Positions 37,396 to 49,895 of a stretch of 64,000 bases of DNA are shown piece by piece. Below the pieces are notes generated by a model, which saw only the letters and a list, made by a program, of their open reading frames with translations, was not told where the DNA came from and did no database searches. The position numbers and the translations under genes were made by a program. The DNA is from Allium sativum (taxonomy: Eukaryota > Streptophyta > Magnoliopsida > Asparagales > Amaryllidaceae), in NCBI GenBank assembly GCA_030737875.1, contig CM060922.1, positions 305,093,456 to 305,157,455 of the forward strand, read 5' to 3'. Within the stretch, counting starts at the first letter, position 1; the number at the start of each line of letters is the position of its first letter.

Positions 37396-37589
37396 TAGAA
37401 AGGCATTATAGCGAACCTAGCCGGCTTCTTCGCCTATAAATACCTTCATCCCCAAAGTAGAAAGGCATTCTGGTTTTAGCATTCTAATCTCAACAAAAGG
37501 AAATCACAGCTTATTCTTCAAATAACCAACTCTCAGTCCACTTAAACACAAAGATTTTGTGTTCATACTTCTCATCTCCCACCTTTCTT
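37396..37589 (+). mobile_element. Tat-like LTR fragment, promoter side (continues at 54355)
   Basis: It contains TATAAAT at 37435-37441 and a CT/AC-rich leader. With the hAT removed it joins 54355-54536, which has GTGGACGTAGGC, GCCGAACCACTATAA and the end ATCAACA. TATA to LTR end is then about 340 bp, close to the 390 bp of the Tat LTR at 11113-11508. The word AGTAGAAAGGCATT is duplicated within it (37394 and 37457). Confidence 0.6.
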
Positions 37590-39949
37590 CAAACCCGGTC
37601 CTGAGACTTATGATGCCCGGTGCGATACACTAAATGATGCCCCAAAGGTTAAAAAAATTCACAATGATACTAAATAATTTTCATATTGCAACGCATTGAT
37701 ATAAGTATCTTATTACAATTCATATGTTATGTTTGACAACAACTTACTGCAAGGTGAAAAAAGTTGATTAGAAGCCGCATACTTGCTTAAGTATATTTTA
37801 CTGCAATTTTAACTTGTTTACCCAAACAATTGCTTTTCAAAACTGCTGTTTAGGAGTTATGAAACAAGTTGATCCCAAATAGAACAAACCTTGTAGTCTG
37901 ACATGATGAATTATATTAGAGGTATGTTAGAGCAAACCGTCAAAAGGATACAGCTGACTGTAAATAGTAGAAGAACCTCTCTGTCTAAATGCATAATTTT
38001 CTTTCTTCTCTCCGTACCAAACTTCACTTTTCACCTCACTTGGTTTCAAAGGTACCACTTTTGAACCTACTTAGGCATCGCACCAATTCTTCTGTCCCCG
38101 TTTTCTATGTGCTCCGTGTCCCCAGCCAATCACAGCCCCCTGATTTCTGCCTTTTGCAGTTAAATCCTTTAATTTTCCGGAGACTTAAATGCAAAAAAGC
38201 GGAAATGGGGAGATTTGGGTAGGCACAAGCGGGACAGGGGTGGTGGGCACAGAAGAATTGCTCTCCTTAGGCATCTCCTATTTAAAATAGTATCATTTAA
38301 ATCAAACAGATCTGGGAACGCAATATACATGCGTTTAAAATACATGAATAAAAGGCAACAAGAGAACCAAAAAATGATTATTTTTAAGTGAAAACGGGAA
38401 CCTGTAAACCAGGAAATCCACATGGAGCTCGGATAAAAAGAGGTTGTTGTGATAGAAACTTGTTTAAGGAAAGGAGACTTGACCCTTTTATTTATTTAAT
38501 TGATTGCCCTGCCGTCTACCGCTTGCAATTGCGTCTTTTGAAACACCCCACCTCCGTTAAGGTCACTCACAAAGGGAATGCATTAACTTCGGTGGAGCAT
38601 TTTAGGTCAAAGATGCAGATAAATTACAAGACAGACAAATAAAGCAGCGGAAAATAAAGTCATTTTATAAACAATGAGGTTCAGTCAAGCTTTTACAATA
38701 GTTATCTCAATCATACTTAAAAGTAATACATAGAACTTCTGTCTTGATTTAAAAACTTCCAAATATAAAAGAAGCATAAAAATAACAATGATATTCCCCA
38801 ATAAAGCATGAACCAGCCATAGTAGTGGAAGAGAGAGTCCAAAGTAATACATTAACTATCTTCGAGCTTGGAAAGAAAACTGAGCTAAGTGGTAACATTT
38901 CCTCCCTGTGAACCGGGAGGGGGGGGGAGGGAGAAACGGAATAAAAGAGGCGAAACAAAACTAGATCAAACATAAGTCTGGTAAGTCCAGTGACTATTTA
39001 GCATGTAAACAAGAAAAAGGATTATGACATGAATAAACAAAACCTAGGACAACACCCTAGAAATAAGATGATAAGACTGAGTATAAGACAATATCGTGAT
39101 GATAATAAGGATAACAAGATAACATAAGATTAGCACAAGATATGACAAGGCAAGATAAACTGAATGCGCTTCTACTCTTTCTCTCCTTTACTACTACCTT
39201 GTTATTCTGATTTCTATATTTATGCACCACCTAACTAGTGTTCCAACTAGTAATCTATATAAAATGATAATATGAAGGTGGTCCTAATCCCCGCAATTGT
39301 GGTAACCTTCAGGTGTACATCTATTATGAGGATTCCATCTCAATATGCTTAATTGCCATGAATGTATTAGATGTACCCTTACTACCCTATCGATCGGCTC
39401 CTTACTTGTATTAATTTCTCTTGTGTCTGTGTCAATCGGCCCTCTCTTACATGTAGATACCCTGTGCTGGTCCCACCATAAGATGTATCAATCCTTATGA
39501 TAGCAACCCGACACGATTCAAGATGCACAGTGTATAACTACTGGTACTTAGTGCCTGCTTTTTCCCACTCCGGAGTACGTACACGCCCGTAAACCATCGG
39601 AACCTACATTGACGTACCCCCTGCCACTGTTTTGACCGCTTATAATCAGCCCAGTAATCGTGCCCCACCCTGCCTAGTTCAGCGTACCATGATACATCTA
39701 TGTGGGTTACTACTGAAATGGGTCCCCGTTACTAGGGTTTCTTACTGGTTAAGTTTGTGGGTCTATATTTACTAATATTACCCACCAACCCGATGTGTGC
39801 TTAACCCTCCCACTAATTCAAGCACGTTTATTTAATGGTTATGTTTTGTGGGCCTATATTTACTAATATTACCCACCAACCCGATATGTACTTAACCCAC
39901 CCACACATTGTGTCATATGGTTAAGTGTTGTCCATTCATGTTAACTTAA

Positions 39950-40490
39950 CCTACCCATTCATCGTGTCATGTTGGTTAAGTGTTTCTTATTAACTTAACC
40001 CCATTCGTTCATCAAGTTATATTGGTCAAGTGTTTCTCATTAACTTAACCCTAGTCATTCATGTTATATTGGTTAAGTGTCATCAATTAATTCAAGTTAC
40101 TTAACACACCTACTTGTCATGTTACTTTGGTTAAGTGTTGCGTTCTTGTGTTAACTTAACCCTACCACAAATAAAGTCATATTGGTTAAGTGTTCCCCTC
40201 TTGTTTTAACTTAACCTTACCACAAATCAAGTTATATTGGTTAAGTGTTTCCCTCTTGTTTTAAATTAGCCTTACCACAAATCAAGTTATATTGGTTAAG
40301 TGTTTCTTATTACTTAACCCTACCCATTCATCATGCTATACTGGTTAAGTGTTTCCTATTAAATTAACCCTAGTCATTCATTTTGTTATATTGGTTAAGT
40401 GTTCCTCATTAACTTAACCTTAATCATTCATCTTGTTATATTGGTTAAGTTTTTCTCATTAACTTAACCCTAGTCATTTCTTAGCATGTC
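39950..40490 (-). repeat. Minisatellite of about 50 bp in the family A solo LTR
   Basis: About ten degenerate units of TTATATTGGTTAAGTGTTTC followed by TCATTAACTTAACCCTAGTCATTCAT. LTR copy 1 has only about two such units near 2395-2510, so the array expanded in this copy. Confidence 0.85.
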
Positions 40491-40509
40491 TCGTTCATTA
40501 GCATTAATT

Positions 40510-40740
40510 GATTTATTAATGCACCAACCTCTCACATTAGATATGTGTTGTTGCAGTTATTGGATGTGCCGGGCGGTTCCGGGCGGTTTTACACCACAAC
40601 TCAATCTAACCTCGGGTTTTTCTTGGGCATGATGCACTAACCTCTCACATTAGATAGGTGTTGTTGTGGTTACTGGATGTGCCGGGCGGTTCTGGGCAGT
40701 TTTACACCACAACTCAATCTAACCTCGGGTTAGGCATGTT
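40510..40740 (-). repeat. Duplicated block of about 110 bp shared with LTR copy 1
   Basis: Two near-identical blocks contain CACCAACCTCTCACATTAGA and GGATGTGCCGGGCGGTT. They are the inverse of the pair at 2151-2360. Confidence 0.85.
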
Positions 40741-42659
40741 CATCTTTAATTTACACATTTACCTTACATATTTATATGTAAATTATCCATAATTATTGCC
40801 ATTCAAGTCATGCCCCATTTACCCACTAAATCATGTTCATAATTATTGGTATATAAATTATACTATTTTTATGCCACTAACCATTTCTATTTATGGGCCA
40901 AATTATGCCAATAATAATAATTTCTAAGGTTTTCCCAATGTTACCCCCGTCATACGTTCGCAAAATTCACATAGAATTTAGGCTCGTAACTTAGCCTAAC
41001 TTATATACAAAAGGGGAAAGAAGGGAGCATGTACCATTCACACAACATAAAATAATAAGGATCTAACTAAACATGTGCCATGTAAATGTGGCATAAAATA
41101 ATGAACTTGCATTTTTGGATCCAACTAACATGAGTCTTTAAGCATATGAAATTACCCAAATCCAACTAGGCATGTAAATGTAAACTTTTATTTTGGGTCC
41201 AATAAACATAAACCTTAAGCATATAGAATTACACAAGTTCAACTAGACATGTGAATGTGAACTTTTAATTTGGATCAAATAAACATGAATCTTATACATA
41301 TGGAATTACACAAGTTCAACTAGGCATGTGAGTGTGAACTTTTATCTTGGATCCAATTTTCATAGATCTAAATGTAGATCTAAACATAATACATGTCTCG
41401 GCCTAACAACTTGCATGTAACATAACATGAATAAGTCACCAATTTTACATGATTAGTTTACATCAACATAATAACCACAATCGCCTAACAACTTGCATGT
41501 AACATAACATGAATAAGTCACCAAACTTTATATAATACATGATTGGTTTAACACCAACATAATAACCACAATAGTCTCATAAGCACATACGATAGAATCG
41601 TTACAAGAATAGGCATGAATCAGCATCATCATTATCTTACAACTAGGAATAACGCTAGTTTTCACTTTATTACAAATTATAGCTTTTTAATCGTTCACAT
41701 CTAAATAATAACAGGACTTACAAACAAAAAAAAGTATTGTTTTCTAGGATCTTTTTTCTGAATTTGAAAAGCAATCCCTTGAAGAAGACTATCAATTCTC
41801 TAAGTTAGTTTTGATTCGTAGCTTTTAACTTGCTTTCTAATTGAAGAAGAAATGGTGGCTAGGCTAGAACGATCATGGACAACATGGTGGCTCCTTAGAA
41901 TGAATTTGTGTGATTTAGGGTTTGAGGATTAGGGTTGCTTATATAGAAGTCTAGGATTAATTCTAGCTTTAGGATATTAGGTTTTTAATCCGTATCGTAC
42001 ACCTAGTGCTGAGTCAGCAAATGTATTTTATATATTAATAACCTTCAATTTTTCTTACCTTAAATTAATACTAATTGAACTTAAACATCTAATTGCATGT
42101 TTTCTCCGATTAGCGTATTCTTCTTAATTGATGTCAATTAACATGTCCTTATTTTTTTATTGTTAATTAACATAAGTGACCAATTTACTATATTCCTCAA
42201 ATTAACATATTCTGTTTAATGTTAATTGACATAAGTGACAAATTAGCATAAACATTTATATAAATTAAGATTAATTACATGGTTTCCTAACAATACCCTA
42301 TTAACATGTTTACAATTTGATGCCAAATAACATGCTTTTACAAATGAACATAAATGCCTAATTAACATATTTTCTTTAATTAATATTAATTAATATGGAT
42401 GACAAATTAGCACAAACACATATACACACTAAGGTCAATTACATGTTTTTCAATCAATGTCATATTAACACACATCTACAAATTAATTTCAATCTATTCA
42501 TGTTTACATATTCCTCCTTTACTGCATATATTAATTGCCCATATATATAAATATCTATTTATATATATACGCACCTATTCATAAATTCTAATATTGACAA
42601 CTATTGCAATTTGATTGCTTACCTATTTTAAAAAGTGGAAATTGAGTATATAATTTAAT

Positions 42660-42715
42660 CAGGAAAATAGCGTGAAGGACAAAAATATTGGGCTTTTTGT
42701 CCACAAGGACAGCCC
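42660..42715 (+). repeat. MULE left terminal inverted repeat
   Basis: It starts CAGGAAAATAGCGTGAAGGA and pairs without gaps with the reverse complement of 53852-53907. The shared blocks are GGAAAA, GAAGGACAAAAAT and AAGGACAG. Confidence 0.85.
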
Positions 42716-43364
42716 ATCTATTTTTTTTGTCCCGGACAATATATAAGTTTTTCTTACATCATCTTGCGCGCGCAATTACTTCTTTCAGAAAGATTATCGT
42801 TACCCTAATTTCGCTTCTCCCATCGTGCGGAATCGATTTGCAACTTTCTGTGCGCATTTGAAAATTCTGTGCGCGTTTCATCTTCGTCTTCTCCAATTCA
42901 GATTCTCAATTCGAATTGTGTGAAATCCAATTTCGGTTGAACATTATTTCGCAGGTGCGATTTTCCTTTGCGCGATTATATTTTGCTTTCCTTGTTCTGA
43001 AATTCCTTTGCGCGATCTTCTTCATTTTTTTTATGTGATCGATTCTCTTCAGGTTTTCTCCTATTGATTTGAATTGATTGATTAATGGATTCGATTTGCA
43101 GCAGCAGCAGGTTATATGTTTTACACTGACTATTTTTTTTGTCCTTTAGACTATGTTCATAGATGTATCGAACTGTCCTCATTTTTAGGTTGTTTTCATT
43201 TTTGTTTGATCCTTTAGATTACATTATTGTAATGTGTTATGCTATGTGCTTAATGGATTTGGTATCAGTTTTATTCTGTCAAATAGTATAAGTTGGAGTA
43301 ACTCTATATTGCAACCTCTTGAGGCATGTGGTATTGGTGGTATGTTCATAAATATTTTGTTTAT

Positions 43365-43575
43365 ATCCGGGTATCAGTTTTATGTCATTGGTGATATCAG
43401 TTTGTTCTCTTTTGTTATTTATACAGCAATACAATATCAGTTTTATGTCATTGTGGGTATCATTTGTTCTCTGTTGTTAAGTGTACAACAATACAGTATC
43501 AGTTTTATGTCATTGGTGGTATCAGTTTATTCTCTGTTGTTAAGTGTACATCAATACAGTATCAGGAATCAAAAT
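43365..43575 (+). repeat. GTATCAGTTTT repeat in transposase intron 1
   Basis: Three units of about 63 bp contain TATCAGTTTTATGTCATTGG and TTCTCTGTTGTTAAGTGTAC. It lies in the first intron, just before the 3' splice site, sense to the gene. Confidence 0.85.
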
Positions 43576-44759
43576 TTATATCAGTTATGTAATAATTTGC
43601 TAATTGCTTTTTTTTTGCAGTGGTGATAATAGTCTTTTGGTTTCGTTTTTGTTCAACAATACTACCTTCAGTACTCGGTTGGCCATTAATTGTTCATTAT
43701 ATGATTTGAAGAATGAATTATGCCATCATTGGTCTCAACTTACTCCTGATTCAATTGAGATTAATTATTTGCTTGGGAACAAAATAATATATGTTGATAC
43801 TAATTCCGATCTTCAAATATAGTCTGCTTTCAACTACATAAAAAGAGTGCTTTCTTTTGTTTCACTATTAAGCGGAAGGATTGTCAGCTCCAAAATATTG
43901 ATAATCGTTCTCATTCAACTGCATCTGAAGTTTCGTCTACTGCATCTTTGTGTTCTACTATTGTTGTACATGGAAAAAGTTACTTAAAAGACATGATGAA
44001 GAGAGGATCTAATCTTTCCATTTATGATTTTAAAGGGTTCTGTTTTGGGGGTGCTATTGACTTTAGGGAATTATTGATGGCATATCAAATTCAGATAGGA
44101 TATGAACTAATTTTTTTAAAGAATAGTTCTTCTAGGATAACAGTTGTTTGCTCTTCTTTGTCGTCTACTGGATGTCAATTTAAAGTTCATGCTACTTGTG
44201 ATTCCGAACAGCTTAATAGGTTTTTCATACGAACTTTAGTTAGTGAGCATTCTTGTGGTGGTGGACTTAAAAATTTGAGCAATCCGCATATTTCTAGCTC
44301 ATTTATTAAATCACCGATTATATATGATATTCGTGATCATCCAAGCAAGAAGCCTAAGGAGATTATAGATGATTTTCGTAGAGAATATAATACTTAATTG
44401 AATTATCCGGTTGCTTATTCTGCAAAAATACTGCCTTTGACTGAATTGTATGGTAATGATGCTATGTCTTACGATGACCTGAGATGGTATTTGGAGGCAC
44501 TACAAAATCATAACCCAGGTAGTTATGTTGATTTAGAGGTTAACGCCAGTACTAACCAGTTTGAGAGAGTGTTTATTTCCCTTTCTTCGTGTATACGTGG
44601 GTTTGAGTATTGCCAAGCCATGATTTTTTTAGACGCTACTCACTTAAAGGGACGACCAAGTGTATTGATGGGAGCTACTGCAAAGAATGGTAATCAAGGT
44701 ATATTTTTTTTATGTTTTCAAGTTTTTTTTTATTCTTACATATTGGAGTTAGGTGACAT

Positions 44760-45130
44760 GTAGTATCAGCTTATGTTTAGGCTTATTTTTTATTGTTTTT
44801 ATATATCAGTTTTAGAAGCCTGGTAGTATCAGTTTCTTTAAGTATTAGTTAATATTTATTTTTCCAGTTTCTTGGTATCACTTTTCATAGCATGAGAATA
44901 TCAGTTTTTATGATGTCTTGTCAAAAATTAATTTTCTAGTTTCCAGGTATCAGTTTTATATGCCTGGTAGTATCAGTTTTTAATCTTTTAGTTAATAATT
45001 ATTTTTTCATTTTCCTGGTATCAGTTTTCATAGCCTGGTAGTATCTATTTTTTGATTCTTGTTAAAAATTTAATTTCCAATTTTCAGGTATCAGTTTTAT
45101 GTGCCTGGTAGTATCAGTTATTTTTTACAT
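44760..45130 (+). repeat. GGTATCAG/GTAGTATCAG repeat array in transposase intron 2
   Basis: About eleven TATCAGTTTT-type motifs lie in roughly 370 bp, arranged as units of about 70 bp: CCTGGTAGTATCAGTTTT, then an AT-rich spacer ending TTTTCC, then TGGTATCAGTTTTCATAG. The same unit, on the other strand, fills introns of the ULP-like gene. Confidence 0.88.
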
Positions 45131-46208
45131 GTAATTTGATTGTCTATTTAACTGTTATTTAATTTGCAGGCTTTTCCCCTTAGCTATGGGTGTAGTCTCC
45201 ATTGATTTTGTAGATAATTGGAGATGGTTTTTAAGTCACTTGAAGAAAATGCTTGAAGAAGCACGTGATTTGGTTTTTATATCAGATCGCCATCAAGGGT
45301 TAGTTTTGGGTATTCGTGAAGTTTTCCCTAATTCATTTCATAGTTTTTGTTATCTTCATATGGAACAAAACTTGCTTTTAGCTGTTAAGTCAAAGAATAC
45401 AAATGTTTCGGTTGTTGAGTTGTTTAAGTTGTGTTCTAGAGCTTCAAATTTAAATGAATTTGAAGCTGCACATTCTAAATTTTTGGATGTTGGAGGTACT
45501 GCAGCTATGAACTTTTTAAAGGATAAACCATTTGATAAGTAGGCTGATTTGTTTTTTAAAGGTAAACGATATGGAGAGTATAGTTCAAATGTAGCTAAAA
45601 GTTTTAATAGTTGGATTATAGAGGAAAGAGCGTTGTCAATTACTTCATGCTTAGATGGAATTAGGATTAAAATTATGGAACAAATGGCCAAAAGGAGAGA
45701 GGAGTGTCATTTGTGGACTACCATTCTTTGTCCATCTATGGAGCATAGGTTAAAAGGGTTGATTGATGAAGGGTTCGTTTGGGTTGTTTATAAATCTTCG
45801 GAATCCATATTTGAAGTCAAGTCTCCATCTTCTCATCATGTTGATCTTCAAAATAGGAGTTGTACTTGCAATCAATGGAAAGTTACCGGATTTCCTTGTG
45901 CTCATGCTATCAAGTGCATTACTAGATCTAAACTTTCGGTATACGATTTTGTTGAACACTATTTCACCGTAGACGCTTATCGATCTTCTTATGCTAATCC
46001 GGTGAATCCAATTCCGAACTATGATAAGCCCATTGTTGATCCTTGGAATGAAGATGTCATTAAGCCTCCTAAAGACAAACGTGGTGCTGGTAGACCTTCT
46101 ACCAAACGAAAAGGCGGATTTGCATTTTTCCAGAATAAACAAAATCAATGTGGTGTGTGTAAGCAGTATGGCCACAACAAGCACAATTGCCAAGCTTTGA
46201 AGAATTGA

Positions 46209-46888
46209 TATTTTCTTACAATTTTATTACAGATTTTACAGTTTTTTTCCTTCACTTTATGCATTCAAAATTGGAAATGTAATAAATTTGAGATTAGTTT
46301 TGAGTATTCATTGAATATTTGTTTTACTATCATGTGTTAGTTGATGCTTTATATATATATGTATGTATGTATGTGATGTGTGTGTTTTATGCTGCTTGAT
46401 TTGTAGATATCAATTATTGATTGTATTGGTATCATTTATATATTCAATGTTTTAACATACAGTTTTTGGTATCAGTTTATGAAGCATAATGGTATCTGTT
46501 TATGATTATAACAAATATGGTATCAGTTTTTCAAGCTAACTGGTATTAGTTTTGATAGTGAGATTTTGTTTATATGTATATGTTATATTTTTGTCAAATT
46601 AACTAGTATCAGTTTTGAACTCATTCTAGTATCGTTTTATGACTGAGACTTTATTTACATGTTTAAGGCATCCTTTTGTTATTAAAATACGTTGGTATAT
46701 GAATTTTAAAGCAATAGTTAATTGATTAAGTTTTTCTATAAGACGTATTTTACATGTGATAGGTATGCACTTGGTTTAAGAATTCGTACAAGGTACGGTT
46801 GTATTCTCGAAATAGATACCCTAGTGCTGTTAAATATAATAATCCAAAACTGATACCAGTATGAATGAAAAACTGATACCATGACTTC
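46209..46888. other. 3' flank of transposase with scattered GTATCAG motifs
   Basis: No gene is present. TATCAGTTT-type motifs occur on plus near 46415-46630 and as AAACTGATACC near 46848-46880. A short (AT/GTAT) run lies near 46350-46375. Confidence 0.7.
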
Positions 46889-47765
46889 TACCATGTGATT
46901 TGTTATATGCTTGATCATGCACTTTGTCTTGTGCTCGGTCATGTGCTCGGTTATGATCTCGATTATGTTCTCGTTCATGAGCTCGATTATATTCTCGGTC
47001 TTGTGTTCAGTCATGTGCTCGATCATGTGCCCGGTCATGTGCTCGGTTTTGGTCTCGGTCATGTGCTCAGTCATGTACTCGGTCATGTGCTCAGTCATGT
47101 GCTCAGTCAAGTGCTTGGTCATGTGCTCGATTATGAGATTGGTCATGGGCTCGGTTATGTTCACGGTCATGTGCCCGGTCATGGACTCGGTTATGGGTTC
47201 GATCAAGTGCCCGGTCATGGGATCGATTATGTTCACGGTCATGTACTTGGTCAAGTGCTCGATCATGTATCCGGTCATGGGCTCTGTTGTGGGCTCTATC
47301 ATTGCCAGGTCATGGGTTCGATTATGGGCTCGGTTATATTAACGGTCATGGGCTTGGTGATGATCAAGATCATGTGCTCGGTCATGTGCCCGATCATGGG
47401 CTCGGTCATGGGCTCGGTCATGGGCTCAGTCATGGGTTGGGTAATGGGTTCAATCATGTTCCCGGTCATGCGCTTAGTTATAGACTTGGTCATGGGCTCG
47501 GTTATGTTCACGGTCATGTTCTCGGTCATGTGCCCGGTCATGGGCTTGGTCATAGGCTCAGTTATCGGTTCAATCATGTTTCCTGTCATGGGCTCGGTTA
47601 CGAGCTCAGTCAAGGGCTTGTTTATGTTCATGGTCATGTGCTCGGTCATGCGCTCGTTCAAGAGCTCGGTCAAGTACTTGGTCATGTGCACGGTCATGGG
47701 CTCGGTTATGGGCTTGGTTATGGTCTCGGTTATGGGATCGGTAACGATATCTTTATATTGTTATA
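46889..47765. repeat. 12 bp minisatellite between the convergent MULE genes
   Basis: About 70 degenerate copies of GGTCATGTGCTC (variants GGTTATGGGCTC, GATCATGTGCCC). Because 12 is a multiple of 3, long frames stay open on both strands with four-residue periods (Gly-His-Val-Leu on plus, Glu-His-Met-Thr on minus). They have no splice or start context, so I treat them as by-products. The array sits between the 3' ends of the transposase and ULP-like genes. Confidence 0.9.
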
Positions 47766-48146
47766 AAAAACTGCTACTTACTAGAATGCATATAAAGCTG
47801 ATACCGGTGACAGTTTTGTGTTAATGTTGGTATCAGTTTTATGTTAATGTTGGTATCAGTTTTTTTATTTTTAAAAATGTATCTTTTTGGAAAAAAATGA
47901 GATATCAGTTTCATAGACACAAGCATAAAACAGTTCACAACACATGATACAATACATTTTGACAGCATAAAACTCATTTGTAACAGCCCATCAATTTCAA
48001 ACTAATATCATATCATCATATAAAAAACAGTTTTCCCCACAAGAAATGTTGAACATTTGCAACATTTGACGTCATATACAACTGCTAAAAACAAGTAGTT
48101 TTGAAAGTAATATCATCATGTTTACATTTCTAACAACCAACCAATT
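47766..48146. other. 3' flank of the ULP-like gene
   Basis: AT-rich, with GGTATCAGTTTT at about 47830-47865 and 47902 on plus. No gene is seen. It presumably holds the minus-strand polyadenylation region. Confidence 0.5.
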
Positions 48147-49119
48147 TCAACTACCAACTATAATCTCTTCCTCCAAATTAAGATTAGACATAAAGTCTAC
48201 TAAATCCCAACAATAACCTTTGTTTGCCAAAATTTCATACAGTAGCTGCGCTCTACATTTCAACATGTTCTTATTGGCAACCTTTAGAGGAACGTCTTTC
48301 CTGTTCATTGATATTACAAATATAAAAACATATATCCCACAATCAAGCCTGTACAAAGGAAATCATGTTGTTAGTTGTATAAATACTCATGCATGCTGGG
48401 TATGAAAATTAATATATGGTAAAGAATTACGTGTCACAGTCTTGTTGTGTGCACTTTTCTTGAACCATTTCAGATGTGCTAAGCTGCTTATTTGTAACAT
48501 TATATTTTTTCCATAACTGCGGCAGTAGTTCCTCAACTACAACTCTCTGTAAAAGATTATATATATGTTAGTGCCATAACTGCAGCAGTAGTTTCAAACA
48601 TTTACAAGTAGTGACTTCGTATTTATAAATATAAAAGTTATAGAAATTATATTGTTTTGTTTTTTAGAAGTATTTCATACCAATTTTAGTGCAGCCTTCA
48701 AACTTTCATTGTTGTTTGGGTTTGATCTTCTAGGCCGACTGGAGTCGAAATGTGCCCACTGCATATTTGCATATGTTAAAGTCACTAGCGTCCAGTGACT
48801 TTGACAATGCAATGGAAAGTAATTAACCTCCGTGCACTCGTTTTTCACAGCTTTTTCTAAAATGGGAAGAGCTACTGTCTTGATAAGTGATTCAATTTTG
48901 TCAGCCAGTGCTTTTTAGTCATAAATAATATTGTTATTGTTATTTACTAATTTAAGAAACAATATTACACAAAAATGTCTTGAAATTTTACTTACCGTTC
49001 CCATTGTTGGCATTGCGTAATTATTCTCAGTTAAAGCACAATATCTTGTAAACCAATCGATAATCTGTAATACACATACACATGTATATAAAAAGGCATA
49101 CGATATTGCGAAATAAATA

Positions 49120-49895
49120 TGATACTACCAGTCTATGAAAACTGATATCAAGATACTGAAAAATTAATTTTTAACTAGAAATATAAAAAAAAACCAATAC
49201 TACCAGTCTATGAAATATGATAGCACGATAATGGAAAAATAATTTTTAAGTAGAAATCAAAAAACTGATACTACCAGTCTATGAAAACTGATATCAAGAC
49301 ACTGGAAAATTAATTTTTAACTAGAAATATAAAAAAACTGATACTATCAGTCTATGAAATCTGATACCATGATAATGGAAAAATAATTTTTAACTAGAAA
49401 TCAAAAAACTGACACTACCAGTCTATGAAATCTGATATGTTAAAACTGATACAGGTTTATTCCTAGATAAATTAAACACGTGCACAATCAAACATGCACA
49501 CAATGCATGTACAAGAAGATCACTATCAAAACCAGAGATGCTCACTAGCTAAATAGTACTATGAATGGGATCAAGTATAGGTCAGTAAAAATCAAGAGCC
49601 AGCTAAAATTTATTAGAAATAATTTTTAACCAGAAATTAAAAAAACTGTTACTACTAGGCTATGAAAACAGATACCAAGAAATTAGAAAAATAAATATTT
49701 ACTAGAAATTAAAAAAACTGATAATACCAGGTTATGAAAACAGATATCAAGATATTGGACAAATAAATATTTACTAGAACTAAAAAAAATGATACTACCA
49801 GGCATTGCAAACAAATACCAAGAAACTGCAAAAATAAATTTTAACTAAAACTCAAAAAAATTGATACTACCATGCTTGTATACTTACATATTGGA
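49120..49895 (-). repeat. GGTATCAG repeat array in the ULP-like gene intron before the catalytic exons
   Basis: Units of about 70 bp on the minus strand read GTAGTATCAGTTTTTTGATT, then a spacer with TAGTTAAAAATTA and TTTTCCAG, then TTGATATCAGTTTTCATAGA. About ten units fill most of an intron of roughly 860 bp. A unique stretch lies at about 49440-49610. Confidence 0.88.

Larger units (their letters stand above)
43085..46208 (+). pseudogene. MuDRA-like MULE transposase, three exons, decayed
   Basis: Proposed exons are 43085-43110, 43621-44698 and 45170-46208. Exon 1 begins ATG and ends AG|GTTATATG. It joins TTTTGCAG|T at 43621 in frame (MDSICSSS then SGDNSLLVSFLF). Domains follow in order. 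First is an N-terminal PB1-like region (WSQLTPDSIEINYLLGNK). Next is the MuDR DNA-binding region (YELIFLKNSSSRITVVC). The DDE core has LDATHLKGR (first Asp) and FISDRHQGL (second Asp). Then come a SWIM zinc finger (SCTCNQWKVTGFPCAHAIKC) and a C-terminal knuckle (CGVCKQYGHNKHNC). Breaks are a frameshift near 43820, stops at 44395-44397 and 45540-45542, and a one-base frame mismatch across intron 2. It would cut and move the element; as read it is inactive. Confidence 0.9.

Noticed and set aside
45356..46193. Minus-strand frames of 111 and 147 codons opposite the transposase
   Set aside because: The plus strand encodes recognisable MULE core, SWIM and knuckle motifs. The antisense frames have none.
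46895..47824. Open frame of 309 codons on plus (Gly-His-Val-Leu repeats) and minus-strand frames of up to 188 codons (Glu-His-Met-Thr repeats)
   Set aside because: All follow from the 12 bp period, which keeps several frames open at once. There is no conserved domain, and both neighbouring genes end outside the array.
49120..49895. TGGTATCAG words as tRNA-iMet primer-binding sites of LTR elements
   Set aside because: The motif shares the first nine bases of TGGTATCAGAGC but continues TTTT, occurs in regular arrays within introns, and has no LTR end beside it.
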